Source of the DNA: Cyanophora paradoxa
Taxonomy: Eukaryota > Glaucocystophyceae > Cyanophorales > Cyanophoraceae
Assembly: GCA_004431415.1 (NCBI GenBank)
Contig: QPMI01000228.1
Location: 32,502-96,501 of the forward strand
DNA: 64,000 nt
Direction of reading: 5' to 3'
Translations under genes and position numbers: made by a program
Part shown: piece after piece, positions 1-10,538 of the stretch
How the letters are laid out: every line of letters starts with the position of its first letter
Numbering within the stretch: position 1 is the stretch's first letter
Notes under the pieces: generated by a model
What the model saw: the letters and a program-made list of their open reading frames with translations, nothing else
Database searches by the model: none
Told to the model about the DNA's origin: nothing

Positions 1-2357
1 TGCCGCGTGAGACCACGGCTCGGGATCCAGCGGGGGCGGCGGACCGAAGCGGGGAGGGGATCGGGCGAGCGGCCGTCCAGTGCACCGGCGAGGGCGCAGG
101 CGTACTCTTCGTCGCTGATCCCTGCGCGCGCGCCGCCGCCGTCGTCAGGCCTGGGGATCATGCTGGGGCTCGAGCGGGGTGGAGGGCGTACTGGCGACGA
201 GGAGGAGCTCCTGGATGGCGCGCCAGCGCTGCTCGGCCGCCTCCGGCGTCGCCGCCCCGCGCCGCAGCTCCCGCTGCGCCGGCGTCAGCGGCGGGGCCCT
301 CGGGGCGGAGGGGCGAGGGCCTGCGCGGGCCTCGAGCGCGGAGCGGTCGAGGGCGAGCTCCAAGGCGGGGCGGGCGGGGAGGCCCCGCATCTCCTCCACG
401 AGGCCCGCCAGGCGCCCCAGCGACGCCTGCGGGCCCGCCCCCGGCGCCCCCGCAGCCAGCCGCCGGGCCGCCTGCGGGGAGAGGTCAACGTCAAGCGCTC
501 GCGCGGGCGAGCGAGGAAGCGAGAGGGGCGCACGGCGAGGAGGGAGGAGCCGTCGGCGCGGGCGAGGGCGGGCAGGCGGGCGGCGAGGCGGGGCCCCACG
601 CCCGGCGCGAGGGGCGACACGGCCTGCGCGGAGCCACTCGGCGAGGGCGGGTGGGGCGGGGCGGGCGGGCGGGCGAGGAGGCGGGCGGACGACGCGGGCG
701 AAGGCGGCCTCGTCGGAGGGGTCCTCGGCGAGCAGCAGAAGGGCCAGCAGCGCCGCCACCTCCCGGCCCCCGAAAAAGCCCTCCCCCGCCCCGACCAGCC
801 GGCACGGCACCCTGCGCGCCAGCGTGGGCGAGAGGCAGCAGGAGAGGGGCGCGGGGCGACGTGCACCCGTGGCGGGCCAGGCCGAGCTCGAGGGCGGGGA
901 CCTGCGAGTGGGCCCGCACCAGCACCGCCACCTCCCAAGGGCGGCACGCGCCCCCGGCCACCAGCTCTGCCGCCCCCCGGCCCTCAGCGGGGGGGGCAGC
1001 GAAGGAAGGGCTGCGAGAGCGGGCACCGGCGATGGAGGACGCAATGAATTCGGACTCGCTTCGGGGATCCCCCGCCGCCTGGACCACCACCGGTTCCCCC
1101 TCCCCGTTCCGCGTGTGCAGCGCCCCGCCTCCACCTCCCGCCGCCCCCGCCGTCCCCGCCCCGCCCCTGCGCGGCATTTCGCCCCGGCGCCGTGCCGGGG
1201 GAAAGATGACGGGGGTACCGCATGAGAGCGGACGCGCAGGCGAGGATGTTCTGCGTGGACCGGAAGCTCTCCCGCAGGGGCACCACCGTGGCCTGCGGAC
1301 AAGGATCGAGAGCAGCGGGGAGGAACGGGGGTACAGAGCGCGCCTCGGGAAATGCTTGGCGGAAGGCGGCGAAGGGGTCGAAGGCGCGGCCGGCGGCGCG
1401 CCAGCCGTAGATGCTCTGGTCGGGGTCCCCGACGCCCGTGAGGCCGCCGTGCCGCCGCGCCAGCTCCCGCACGATCGCGAAGTCCACCTCGCTGCAGTCC
1501 TGGAACTCGTCCACGAGCACGAAGCGAAAGCGGGCGGCCCAGGCGCCCCCCTCCAGCGGGTGCTGCCTCAGGAGCTCCGCCGTCTTCAGAATTAGATCCG
1601 TGAAATCGAGGAGGCAGCGCGCATGCAGCGCCGCGGCGTACGCCCGCGCCACCGCCTCCAGCTCCGCGCTCGACTCCACCAGGTCCTCCGGCCTCGCCCG
1701 CCCCGCCAGCATCGCTTGCGTGCGCTGCGGCCGCGCTCCAAGTAAGCGGGTGCAGTCGATCGGCCAGTTACAGGCGCGTGCACGAATGCGCACGACCGAC
1801 TTCGTCCGCTCGATGTAGTTCGCGCACTTCCCGAGGGCGATGCCCGTCACCCCGCACTCCTGCATCGCTTCCCGCAGGACGGTCTTTGCCTCCGCCTCAT
1901 CGACGACCAACCAGTTCGGCGGGAGGCCAACTACGTGCCCCAACCCTCGCAAGACGGTCGCACACACGCTGTGAAACGTCCCGACCTGCACGCGCGAGGG
2001 GCCTGCCCCATGCTCCCTCAGCACCGCTGTAATACGCTCTTGCATCTGCGGATCCGGTCGGTTGATCGCGCGAGTGCGAGGCCCAAGAACGGCGCCCGAC
2101 CTCCCCCGCGGCCTTCTTCGTGAAAGTCAAGCATAGAATCGCGTCAGCTGGAATCCCTTCAGAGGAGATCATCCGTGCAACTCTGTGCGCCGCCACTCGC
2201 GTCTTGCCGGCGCCTGCGGCCTCCGCGAGAACCGCAGGTGCGTGAGATTTGATCTCGGGGTTGGCGCTCTCCGGAACGCACCGGGACCGGCAAGGATGAG
2301 CAGAGCGCGGTTTGGGGCGCCCACGGCCTCTTCCTGCGCCTCGGAGAGTGCGGCCAT
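1..2357 (-). CDS. UvrD/Rep-family (SF1A) DNA helicase, partial at its C-terminal end
   Basis: ATP-dependent 3'-5' DNA helicase of the UvrD/PcrA/Srs2 group, expected to act in nuclear or organellar DNA repair. The chosen start is ATG at 2357 (MAALSEAQEEAV, the Q-motif region). An intron at 2214-2281 splits the Walker A motif, giving LAGPGAGKT across the junction. The exon with LTFTKKAAGE (motif Ia) joins at 2046-2100 to MQERITAVL. The next exon (2045 to about 1250) carries GTFHS, VDEFQDCS (motif II), GDPDQSIYGWRAA (motif III) and LRESFRST. Downstream exons give PWEVAVLVRAHSQ and VGAGEGFFGGREV, matching the UvrD 2A/2B region, then SPLAPGVGPRLAAR and TPEAAEQRWRAIQELL. Motifs V and VI are not visible before the window edge, so the gene very likely continues to the left. 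Introns are short GT-AG introns with GC-rich bodies. The family call is secure; the downstream exon joins are inferred. Confidence 0.88.
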
Positions 2358-2736
2358 GGCTGGCTTGGATTTTGTGCACAGCTGGGTTCGCCCGGTTGCC
2401 TCCTTCACGTCACGAGGTGCGGAAGAGCCCCAGAGCGTCTTGCGTAGGCCGCTCGCATGTCGAACTCTCTAGCTGGCCCAGCTTGGCCCGGGCTGGCCGC
2501 GATTTCCGGGTATCGCGTTCTTGAGAGGGGGGAGGAAGGGAGGGGGAACATCTCTAGCCTGACTTCACACGAGCTCGAGATCCACAGCCCAGCCGTGCGT
2601 CCTGCGTGCGGATCAGTAAGTGCCAGAGGACACCGCCTGACTCCATCAATCGTGCATGTGAGCGCTCAGTGCGTTGACCCGGCCGCGCGCGCCCCTAGGC
2701 CTGCATACGTGCACGATCTAAACCGTGAGCAGCCAA
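2358..2736. promoter_or_regulatory. Divergent intergenic region between helicase and GH2-like genes
   Basis: No gene seen. The flanking genes start at 2357 (-) and 2737 (+), so this 379-bp gap must hold both promoters or 5' UTR exons. I see no clear TATA box. Confidence 0.35.
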
Positions 2737-5700
2737 ATGATGCAACAAGCGGGTAGGAGACGGCAATCTTTGCATGGAATCTGGAGCTTTTCGTTCTTTG
2801 AGGACGGGAACCTGCCGACCCGCTCGCCGGCAAATGAGGTGCGAGAAGATAAGCCTCATCTAGATTGGCACCTTTATGGCGCAGGAGCTCCTTCATTATT
2901 GAGCCCACCGGTCAGGTGAAACTCGGCGAGAAGTCGCGGATCCCCGGGGCATGGCAGGCGGACAGGCATGGGCTCGCCCCAGGCTCGGCGTCGACGTTCC
3001 TGCCCGGGCTCGGCGTGTACCGGCAGACCTTCGTGGTTGACGGCGCGTTCGAGCGGCGGCGGATTTTCCTGCGGATCGAGCGCGCGAAGGAGCGGGCTAC
3101 GCTCTGGGTGGCCTCGCCGACGATGCCGGCGGCGCGCTTCGAGCTGGACGCCTTCCCCGCCGACGTGGAGCTCACGCCGCACATCCTCCCGGGCGCCCCC
3201 GTGACCCTTACCCTCGCCGTCGAGGCCGGCGGGGGCGGCTGGGGCGGCCTCGCCGGCGAGCTCCTCCTCGAGGCCCGCCCCCGCACCTTCATCGAGAGCC
3301 TCCACGTCCTCCCCGACCCCGCATCCGGTCCCCGCCCGCCGGCCCTGTACCCCCCCACGCGCCGCCGCCGACCGCTGACCTGGGCGCAGGGACGGTGCGG
3401 GTGCGGGCGCGGCTGGACGGGCCCCTCTCGGGGGACCAGCGCCTGGAGCTGAGCGTGCTGGGCCGGGGCGGGGCGGCGGTGCCGTGCGAGGTGCGCGGCG
3501 GGGCGCTGAGCGGGGGCGAGCTGGACGCCGTGCTCGCGCCGGCCTCGGGGCCCCTCGAGCCCTGGCTCCCCGACGCCGGCCCCGAGGGCCCCGCCCTCTA
3601 CACCCTCCGCGCCGCCCTCCACGAGGGGGCCCCCGCACCCGGCGGCCCCGCCCTGGACGCCCAGGAGCGCTCCTTCGGCCTCTGCGGCGTGGCCGAGGCG
3701 GCGGGGCGGGCGGCCGTGCCCGGCGGCGAGCTCCTCCTGCGCGCCTGCATCGACCCGCTGCACCTCCCCCGGGACCTCGTGCCCCCGCCCGACGCCCGCT
3801 TCTTCGCCGAGCGCCTCGCCGCCGCCGCGCGCCTCGGCTTCAACTGCCTCGTCGTGCCCCGCGCCTCCCCGCTCGCCCCCTACCGCGCGGGGGCGGCCCA
3901 CGCGGCGCTGCCCGAGGAGCTCCTCGCCGCCGCCGACCGCGCCGGCCTCCTCGTCGCCCTCGAGGGGGAGGGCGCGCCCGCCGTCCTCTCCCGCGGGGAG
4001 CCGGCCCTGCGGCACCCTTCCCTCCTCCCCTTCGCCCTCGCCTGCCCCGCCACGCACCCCTTCCGCACCCTCGGCCCCCGCCCCGTGCCCCTCGAGTGGG
4101 TCGGCCCCCGCTCGGGGACCCTGCCGCTGGAGAACGCGGGGCGCGGGCGGGGTGGACGGCCGGCCCCGCCCCGCTGGAGGTGCCCCGGGGGTGCTGCCCC
4201 CGCGCGACGCGGCGGCCGTGCGGCAGCGCTCCGAGGCGGACTTCGCGGCGCGGCTCGCGGCCGCCGTGGAGTCCGCCCGCGCCCGCCGCCTCCCCGGCCT
4301 CGCCGCCCGCCTGCAGGACGCCCCGGCGGGCCCTGCGACGGCGCCCTCGGGCCCGACTCGGCCCCAAGGCGGCGGTCGCGGCGGCCCTCGCCCGCTGCAA
4401 CGCGCCCGTCGCCCTCCTCGCCGGCGGGGCGCGCCCCGCGTACCGCGCCGGCCCGAGGGCGCCGAGGTGCGCCTCGCGGCGCACAACGGGGGGGCCCGGC
4501 CGCTGGCCCCCGCCGACGGCCTTTGGGTAAAGTGGGAGCTGCTGCTCTCGGGCCGCCCCGCCGCCGCCGGGCGCCTCGCCGTGCCCCTCGGCCCCGACGC
4601 CGCCCTCGCCCCGGGGGCGGCCGCCCAGGCCGAGGCGCCCCTCGCCCTCCCGCTGGCGGCCGCCGGCGCCGGCCCCGCCGAGCTGACCCTCGTGGCGGAG
4701 CTGACAGACGGCGCCGGCGCGCGCCTCGCCGCCGGCGCCTGGCCGGCCTTCCTCCTCCCGCCGGCCCCCGCCGTCCTCGCGACGTGCCCGGGCCCCGCCC
4801 CGGCGCTGCGGGCGGCCCCGGGTCCGGAGGCGGCGGCGCTGGCGGCGGCGCTCGGGCTGCCGGCGGGCGAGGGCCGCCCCGCCGCGCTGCTCGTTGCGGG
4901 GGCGCGCCCCGAGGCCCTCGACGCCGCCGCCGTCGTCCTCGAGGCGGGCGGCACCGTCGTCGCCGCCGGGCCCGAGGCCGTCGCCGCGCTCGTCGGGGCC
5001 CCGCGCCCCCGCCCCCGGCCCCGACGCGCCCTTCGAAGCCGTCTACTCGGAGGAGGTGCGCGCTCCGAGGTGCCGCGGGACCGATCCCGCAAGACTTGAC
5101 CCACGCGATCGCAGCACGCGCTGGGGCACGGGCTGCCGGCCGACGTCCTCCCCTCCCACCTCAGCCGCGCCTTCGCCCGCTGGCTCCGCCCGGGGGCCGC
5201 CCCCGCCAAGCCCCTCCCCTCCTCCTCCTCCCGCGGGCGCATCCTCGTCCCGCAGGCGGGCGCCGGCGCGAGCCCCTGGCGGCGCCTCGCCGAGCGCGCC
5301 GCGGGGGGGCTCCCCGGGACCCTCGAGGGCGCGGCGGGGCCGCTGGTGCGGGCGGGCCCCGGGGGGCGGCGGCTGGTGGTGGGGGAGGCGCGCGTAGGTC
5401 CGGGCCTCCTCATAGCCCTCGCCTTCGACCCGTGGGAGGCGGAGGGCGCGCCGCGCCTCCTCCCCGAGGCCGAGCACCTCCTCGCCTCCGCCCTCCGCTA
5501 CGCCGCCTTCGCCGCCGCCCACCCCGCCCCCGCCCCCGCCCCCGCCCCCGCCCACCCCGCCCCCGCACCCGCCCCCGCCCCCGCCCTCCCTAGGCCTCCC
5601 ACGAGCCCCGCCGAGAAGGTGGCCTCCTTGGCGAGCGTGCCGGCAGCCCTGGCAGCTGCGGCGGCTGCGGAGGGGGCCGGAGCGGTGCCGGGGCCCCGGG

Positions 5701-5786
5701 CCGGGGAGTCCGGGGAGGCGGAGGAGTTCTATCTGGTGCTGGCGGAGGATGTCGACGCCGCCGAGCTCCCCGCCCCGCGCTCCTAG
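2737..5786 (+). CDS. Glycoside hydrolase family 2-like protein, probably catalytically dead
   Basis: The N-terminal part matches the GH2 jelly-roll (SLHGIWSFSFF, IPGAWQ, GVYRQTFVVDG, RIFLRIERA). The immunoglobulin-like domain follows, ending ALYTLRAAL...RSFGLCGVA. A reduced TIM-barrel segment (LGFNCLVVP, ADRAGLLVALEGEG, RHPSLLPFALA) comes next. In active GH2 enzymes the HPS motif leads into W-S-x-x-N-E, where E is the acid/base; here the same place reads FALACPATH, so that residue is missing. The start is ATG 2737. Exon 1 ends at 2838 and the next exon begins at 2904 or 2916, both in frame; a further intron covers about 3331-3388. The region 4200-5786 is Ala/Pro-rich with beta-like segments and ends at LPAPRS. 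It may be a carbohydrate-binding pseudoenzyme. Exon joins after 4100 are uncertain. Confidence 0.72.
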
Positions 5787-6011
5787 CCGCTGAGCTTCAC
5801 AGCCCCGTCCCGCTCCCGCCTGGCCCCGCCTCGAAACTTTCCCCCAAACTCTTGAACTCTCTGCTTTTTTGTTTTGCTAAAGCGTAAGCTGATGAGTATA
5901 CGTTTGTGAACGCGAATGCTAGACTACTCTCAAAAAGGACATAAGCTGCCGTACATGTACACGAACTAGATAGCAAAACCGAAGGGAGCGGCCGGGCTGG
6001 AAGCGAGGAAA

Positions 6012-9000
6012 CTAGGTCTTGCAGGAGACGCCGTAGGTGGAGGAGGCGAGGGGCACGCAGGAGCAGATGACGAGGGTGTTCTGCGTGAAAGGTGTCCCCG
6101 AAACGCCCGGCCCCGTCACCGAGAAGGTGTTCGCCGCGCGCGTGTTCCACACGTAGACCGTCGTCCCCACCGTCGTCGCGTCGCACTGCGCGCGGGCCGG
6201 CGGGCGGTGAGCGCTGCGCGCTGCTTCGTCTCGCGTCGCGGGGACGGGCGCACGTGGAAGTAGACGGGCTGCGTGGTGGTCGTCGACGCGGAGGCGACGT
6301 CGAAGGTCACCACGTTCGCCGACGCCACTGCGCGTGCGCGGGGGAGGCCCGTCAGGCGGCGCGCGGCCGGCGCGGGCGCGCCCCGCACCCGCCAGCTGGT
6401 CGTCCCGCGTCTGCTGCGCCGTGGGGCAGCTCCCGCTGCGCACGCGGCGCCTCAGGCCAGGCAGGCAGCTCGGGCGAAGCGGCGGCGCAGCAAGCAAGCA
6501 GACGCGGACCCCGTGCCCATCAGGCAGTAGCCGGCGGGGCCGGTGGCGGCGGCCGGGAGGTGGACGCTGGCGTACGCGCTCTTCATCTGGGGGCGCGGGG
6601 GCGTCAGAGCCCTGGAGAGGGAAGGGGAGGGGGCGGGGCGGGGCGCCTGGAAGCGGGAGAGGAGGGAGATGGAGCCCTGGGAGGCGGCCTCGAGGCGGAG
6701 GTCGCCCGTGGCCGCCTTGATCGGCCCCCCCACGATCACCTGCCCCGAGTTGCGGGGGTTGAGGGTCAGGTCCGGCGAGCTGCTCCCGGCGTCCACCTCG
6801 ATCGTGGAGCTGCCGCCCACGAGGAGCTTCCCCGTCCCCGCGGGGTTCAGCTGCCGCGCGGGTGAGCCTCGGGGGAGCGAGCGGGAGGGGCGGGTGGCGG
6901 GGCGGGGCGGGGGCGGACGCGGAGGTCCTGGGAGGCGCCGCCGGGGAGGGCCTCGATGGTGCGCGTGCCGCCCACGAAGACGGAGCCCGAGGTCGAGGAG
7001 GCCTCGTTCAGGACGACGTTGCCCGAGCCCGAGGCCGCGAGCACGAGGTCCGCCGTGCTCGCCGCCGCCGTCTCCGGCTGCACCGCCGCCCGGTACGCCC
7101 CGTTGCTCGAGGCCGCCGAGACGAGGAGCTTCCCAGACGAGGGGCGCAGCGTGAGGGGCCCGTCCGTGGCGCCCTCGATGGTGCGGGCGCCGCCGAGGAG
7201 CACGCGGCCGCCGACGATGTCGCCGTTGAGGACCACGTCGCCGTACGTCGTCGTGCTCCCGCTCGTCGCCGACCCAGCGTTGATCTGCCCCGCCCCGCCT
7301 CAGCGGCCCGCTAGCTAGCGAGCCGGCCCGGCCCGGCGCACGCGGAGGTCCTGGTCGGAGGCGGTGCCGGCGGCGGCGATCGTCGGGGTGGCCCCCGAGA
7401 CGAGCAGGCGGCCCGTGCCGGCCGGCGCGAGCGTCAGGTCCTGGTTCGGGAAATTCGCCGAGGAGGCCGCCTGCGGAGGGAGCCGCGCTGAGCGAGCGAG
7501 CTCTGCCGCCTCGGAGCGCTCGGAGCGGGGCGCACGGTGATGGTGGCGGAGCCGCCGAGGAGGAGCCGGCCGGCGCCGCCGTGGGCGTTGACGACGACGT
7601 CGCCGTCGCCGGCCGCGTTCACGTTCAGATCAACGTTCGCAGAGGAGGTGATCGCAGAGGCCGCCGCCGCCAAAGTCGGGGCCTGCGAGGGGCCTCAGGC
7701 CGCCGCCCGGTGGCCGCGCCCACGCCGGACGGGTCGCACGAGGGAGGACTGCTGGGAGTTGATGAGGACGCGGCCGGTGCCGGCGGGGTTCAGCTGCGCG
7801 CGCGTCAGCCGCGTCGGGGCGGGGCGGGGCGGGGGCGGGGCGGGGAGGGGGGCGGGGCGCGCGATGAGGTCCTGGGAGAGGCCGGACTGCGTGGCCGCCT
7901 CGATGGTGCGCGAGCCGCCGATCTGCACCCGCCCCAGCTGCGACGGGTTCAGGAACACGTCCCCGTTCCCCGCCGCGTTCAGCTGCCCCCCGCGCGTCAG
8001 GCCGAGAAGCGAGGGGAGGGGAGTGCGGGGCGGGGCGCGGACGTTGAGGCTGACGTCGCCGGCGGCGGCGGACTGGACCTGCGGGGGCGTGAGGCTCCGG
8101 GAGAACGGGGAGCCGAGGGGCGGGGGCGCGCGTTGGCGACGACGACGGTGGGGTGGGTGCCCCCGACGACGAGCTTCCCGTCCCCCGCCGGCGAGATGAA
8201 GAGGTCCTGCCGGCCCCTCAGCGCGGGGCGCCCAGGCTCGAGCGGGGCGCGGGCCTTGCTGTTGAGGGGCGACGACGCGTCCGGCATCGCCTCGATGGTG
8301 CGGGTGCCGCCGATGCGGACGGCCCCGCCCGAGGCCTGCGCGTGCAGGCGGATGTAGCCCGAGCCGACGGAGCGCAGGTTCAGGTCCGTCGAGGCCGACG
8401 CCGGGTCCCCGGAGCTGCCCCGCAGCTCAGAGTGGGGGGCGTGCGCGCGGGGCGGGGGCGCCGGGGCGCGCACCGGATGGCGGCGACCTGCAGGGTGGCG
8501 GGGACGGACTGGCCGGCGACCACGCGCACGGTGCCCGAGCCCGGCTGGAGCGTGATGTCGTTTCCGGCCGCCAGGGTGAGCTCCGAGGCGCTGGGCGCCT
8601 GCAGCGTCGAGGTCTGGACGGCGCCGAGCACGGCGACCTTGCCGTTGACGCCCGGGTTGAGGGTGATGTCCTGGGTCGGCGCGCTCGACGTGGAGCTGAT
8701 GGTCGCCGCCCCCGCCAGGAAGAGCGTCCCGCTCCCGCCCGGCCGCCCCACGTACATGTCCCCGGAGACAAAGAGCGACTTCGGCGGGAAGAGCGTCGAC
8801 GACCGTGCGTAGTAGCCTGACGCGAGAGCTTAGCTAACGCCGGCGAGCCGGCTGGGGCCTCTCAAGGAAACGCTGCCGCATCGCGCGACAGGCGACCGCG
8901 GGGAGCTACACACCGATCTGTGCGCTTTCCTCTAAGATAACGTGGCTCCTTGCCTACGCGCGAGGGATGGCGTGTCACTGGCGCCGGGTGACGGCAGGCG

Positions 9001-9235
9001 CGACACTTGCCGTGCTTCCGGATGGCCGGTCGACGTCGGCGTCTGCGGTGACAGGGCTACCCTCAGCTTGGGAGAGAGTAACATTGGGATCTTTTCGTGC
9101 TCTCTGGCGGGTGGGACAGCTAGCTAGGGCCGGCCGACCTGAAACTGAAACCCAAGCATGCGAGAGCGTCGGGGACAAGACCAGGGCAAGCAGCACGAGC
9201 TTGGCCGCTGCCGACGGCCTCCTACACGCTCTCAT
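6012..9235 (-). CDS. Secreted repeat protein with V-x-V-G-G-x-x-T-I repeats (paralog 1)
   Basis: I know no family name for it. The start is ATG 9235. The first exon gives a classical signal peptide (basic MRACRRPSAAAK, a Leu-rich core, then SHAWVS). After an intron of about 300 nt come LFPPKSLFVSGDMYVGR and a string of related units: LFLAGAATI, VQIGGSRTIEA, VRIGGTRTIEA, LVVGGTHPTV, LLLGGSATI, VFVGGTRTIEA, VLLGGARTIEG. Spacing is about 40-60 residues and each unit is largely confined to one exon, separated by GC-rich introns. The C-terminus holds a Cys pair (ICSCVPLASSTYGVSCKT, stop 6012-6014). The pattern suggests a repetitive beta-strand solenoid or fibre exported to the cell surface. A paralog with the same signal-peptide end, LFVSGD box and Cys-rich tail lies at 14495-17678 on the other strand. 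Individual exon borders were not all resolved. Confidence 0.66.
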
Positions 9236-9483
9236 CGCGGCTGGCAGCGCTGTACTGGCTGCTGGAGCGCGGATAAGCGGAGAGACCGTTGTTGTCAACT
9301 CGGAACCCTGGGGATTTCGTGGGTCGGCGGTACCCCCCCGGGACCGGCGTGCGGGGGGGTCGAGCCAGGCGTGGCCCGCCACGGGTACGCCGACCCGCCA
9401 CCGCCACGCGTGACCCCCGTGACTCCCGTGACACCCGTGACGCGGGCGGTGGTCGGACCGGCGGCGAACCGGCGAGTCCGGGA

Positions 9484-9502
9484 TGACGTCACGGTGACGT
9501 CA
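9484..9502. promoter_or_regulatory. Perfect palindrome with two TGACGTCA sites
   Basis: The sequence TGACGTCAC-G-GTGACGTCA has 9-bp arms around one base. TGACGTCA is the classical CRE/bZIP core, present twice here. It lies 57 bp upstream of the first leader repeat of the intronless island and about 250 bp upstream of the secreted repeat gene that starts at 9235 on the minus strand. Confidence 0.55.
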
Positions 9503-9558
9503 GCGCTCGCGCCTGATTCGCCATTGATGTTACATGAAAGGACAATGTTCCGATTCAG

Positions 9559-9687
9559 CCGTCGCCAACCCGACGCGACCCGATGCGCGCCGACCGTCGG
9601 CCGTGCTGTATAAGCCGACTCTAGGCGCCGTCACCATGACGGTGACGGTAAACCCTGCGGAGTTGAATCAAGGGTTCGACTCCCCGC
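9559..9687 (+). repeat. Island leader repeat, copy 1 (TATA box plus two hairpins)
   Basis: A unit of about 131 bp, directly followed by copy 2. It contains GTGCTGTATAAGCCGACT (TATA-like), then hairpin 1 at 9629-9647 (arms CGTCACC/GGTGACG, loop ATGAC) and hairpin 2 (arms AACCCT 9651-9656 and AGGGTT 9671-9676), ending in GGTTCGACTCC, which resembles a Pol III B box. No open reading frame begins directly after this copy. Confidence 0.7.
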
Positions 9688-9689
9688 GG

Positions 9690-9818
9690 GCCCGTCGCCG
9701 ACCCGACGCGCGCCGAACGTCGAGCGCGCCACCAGAGGCGAGCATAGGCGCCGTCACTCTGACGGTGACGGTAAACCCTGCGGAGTTGAATCAAGGGTTC
9801 GAATCTCGGCGGGTCCCG
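9690..9818 (+). repeat. Island leader repeat, copy 2, immediately upstream of ORF A
   Basis: Tandem copy of the unit at 9559-9687. The TATA-like core has decayed (GCGCGCCACCAGAGGCGAGC). Hairpin 1 keeps six of seven arm pairs and hairpin 2 is intact. The unit ends 8 bp before the ATG of ORF A (9827), so it probably supplies its 5' leader. Confidence 0.65.
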
Positions 9819-9826
9819 TTTGGCCG

Positions 9827-10480
9827 ATGGCGCGTCGGGCGCTGGTGCGGTCCTTTCGCGCCCGCCAGTACGGTCGCGGCGCTCTGATGCATGATTGGCA
9901 GCGCGAGCAGTTCAACGGACGGGCGGCGGCCGGCGGCGCGCTCGGCGAGGATTTGAACCGCGAGGGCCACGTGGTGGTGCTGGCGAACGCCGCCGTGCAC
10001 GTGGCGCACTGCGTGAACGACGCGCTGCACGAGATGCGCGCGGGCGCCGGCGACCCGTTTGTGTACAACCCGCTGCTCGTCGCGGCGGTTGCCGGCGTCC
10101 AATCGGCGCTGGACGGCGTCGCGAGCTTCTGCGACCGGCACTTCCCGAGCGGCGAGCGGCGGGAAGACAAGCTCTTCTTCGACAGCTACCGTTTCGCGCA
10201 CCAGTGGCTCGAGCCGGTCGAGCGCGCGCGCCTGGCGCTCCGGCGGCCCGACTTCTACAACGGCGGCGACTTTGCCGCCGTCGCCAACCGCGCCAAGCAC
10301 ACGCTCCCGTGGTTCGGCGTCGCGTCGGCGGACGCGGACGGCGCGCTCGACGTCCGCGACGCCGCCGGCCGCCGCCTGGTCGCCGGCACGGTCGCGCCCG
10401 CCTACCGCCTGCTCTGCCAGTGCGTGGCCGCGCTCGCCGTCCAGTGCGGCGTGCGCCTCCGCGAGTGGCCCGCGGTCTGA
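9827..10480 (+). CDS. Island ORF A: intronless 217-aa protein, paralog of ORF C
   Basis: Unrecognised family. It is a single uninterrupted 217-codon frame, unlike the intron-rich genes around it. By eye it aligns with ORF C over about 160 residues. Shared positions include LNxxGH near the N-terminus, C-[DE]-R followed by a basic patch and R-x-D, SYxFA, an N-x-x-KH motif (NRAKHTLPWFG), D-x-x-D-x-x-GR, and PAYR followed by a hydrophobic helix. The all-helical look and the N-x-x-KH motif are faintly reminiscent of HEPN-like proteins, but this is only a hint. It is preceded by two tandem leader repeats and followed by the convergent protease-like ORF B, 59 bp away. The start ATG 9827 is the first after the leader. 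Confidence 0.62.
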   Translation: MARRALVRSFRARQYGRGALMHDWQREQFNGRAAAGGALGEDLNREGHVVVLANAAVHVAHCVNDALHEMRAGAGDPFVYNPLLVAAVAGVQSALDGVASFCDRHFPSGERREDKLFFDSYRFAHQWLEPVERARLALRRPDFYNGGDFAAVANRAKHTLPWFGVASADADGALDVRDAAGRRLVAGTVAPAYRLLCQCVAALAVQCGVRLREWPAV

Positions 10481-10538
10481 CGATCGTTCGCACTGCCGCG
10501 GCCCGTGATGAATGCGAATATATATACGACAGTACTAC

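Noticed and set aside
2912-5413. 833-codon minus-strand ORF opposite the GH2-like gene
   Set aside because: Extreme GC content makes stops rare on both strands. The minus translation is low-complexity Arg/Ala/Pro/Gly, while the plus strand has GH2 motifs in order.
9650-9690. Possible tRNA gene at the GGTTCGANTCC motif
   Set aside because: A T-arm-like loop can be drawn, but there is no acceptor stem, D arm or anticodon arm in any of the copies. The motif is better explained as the end of the repeated leader unit.
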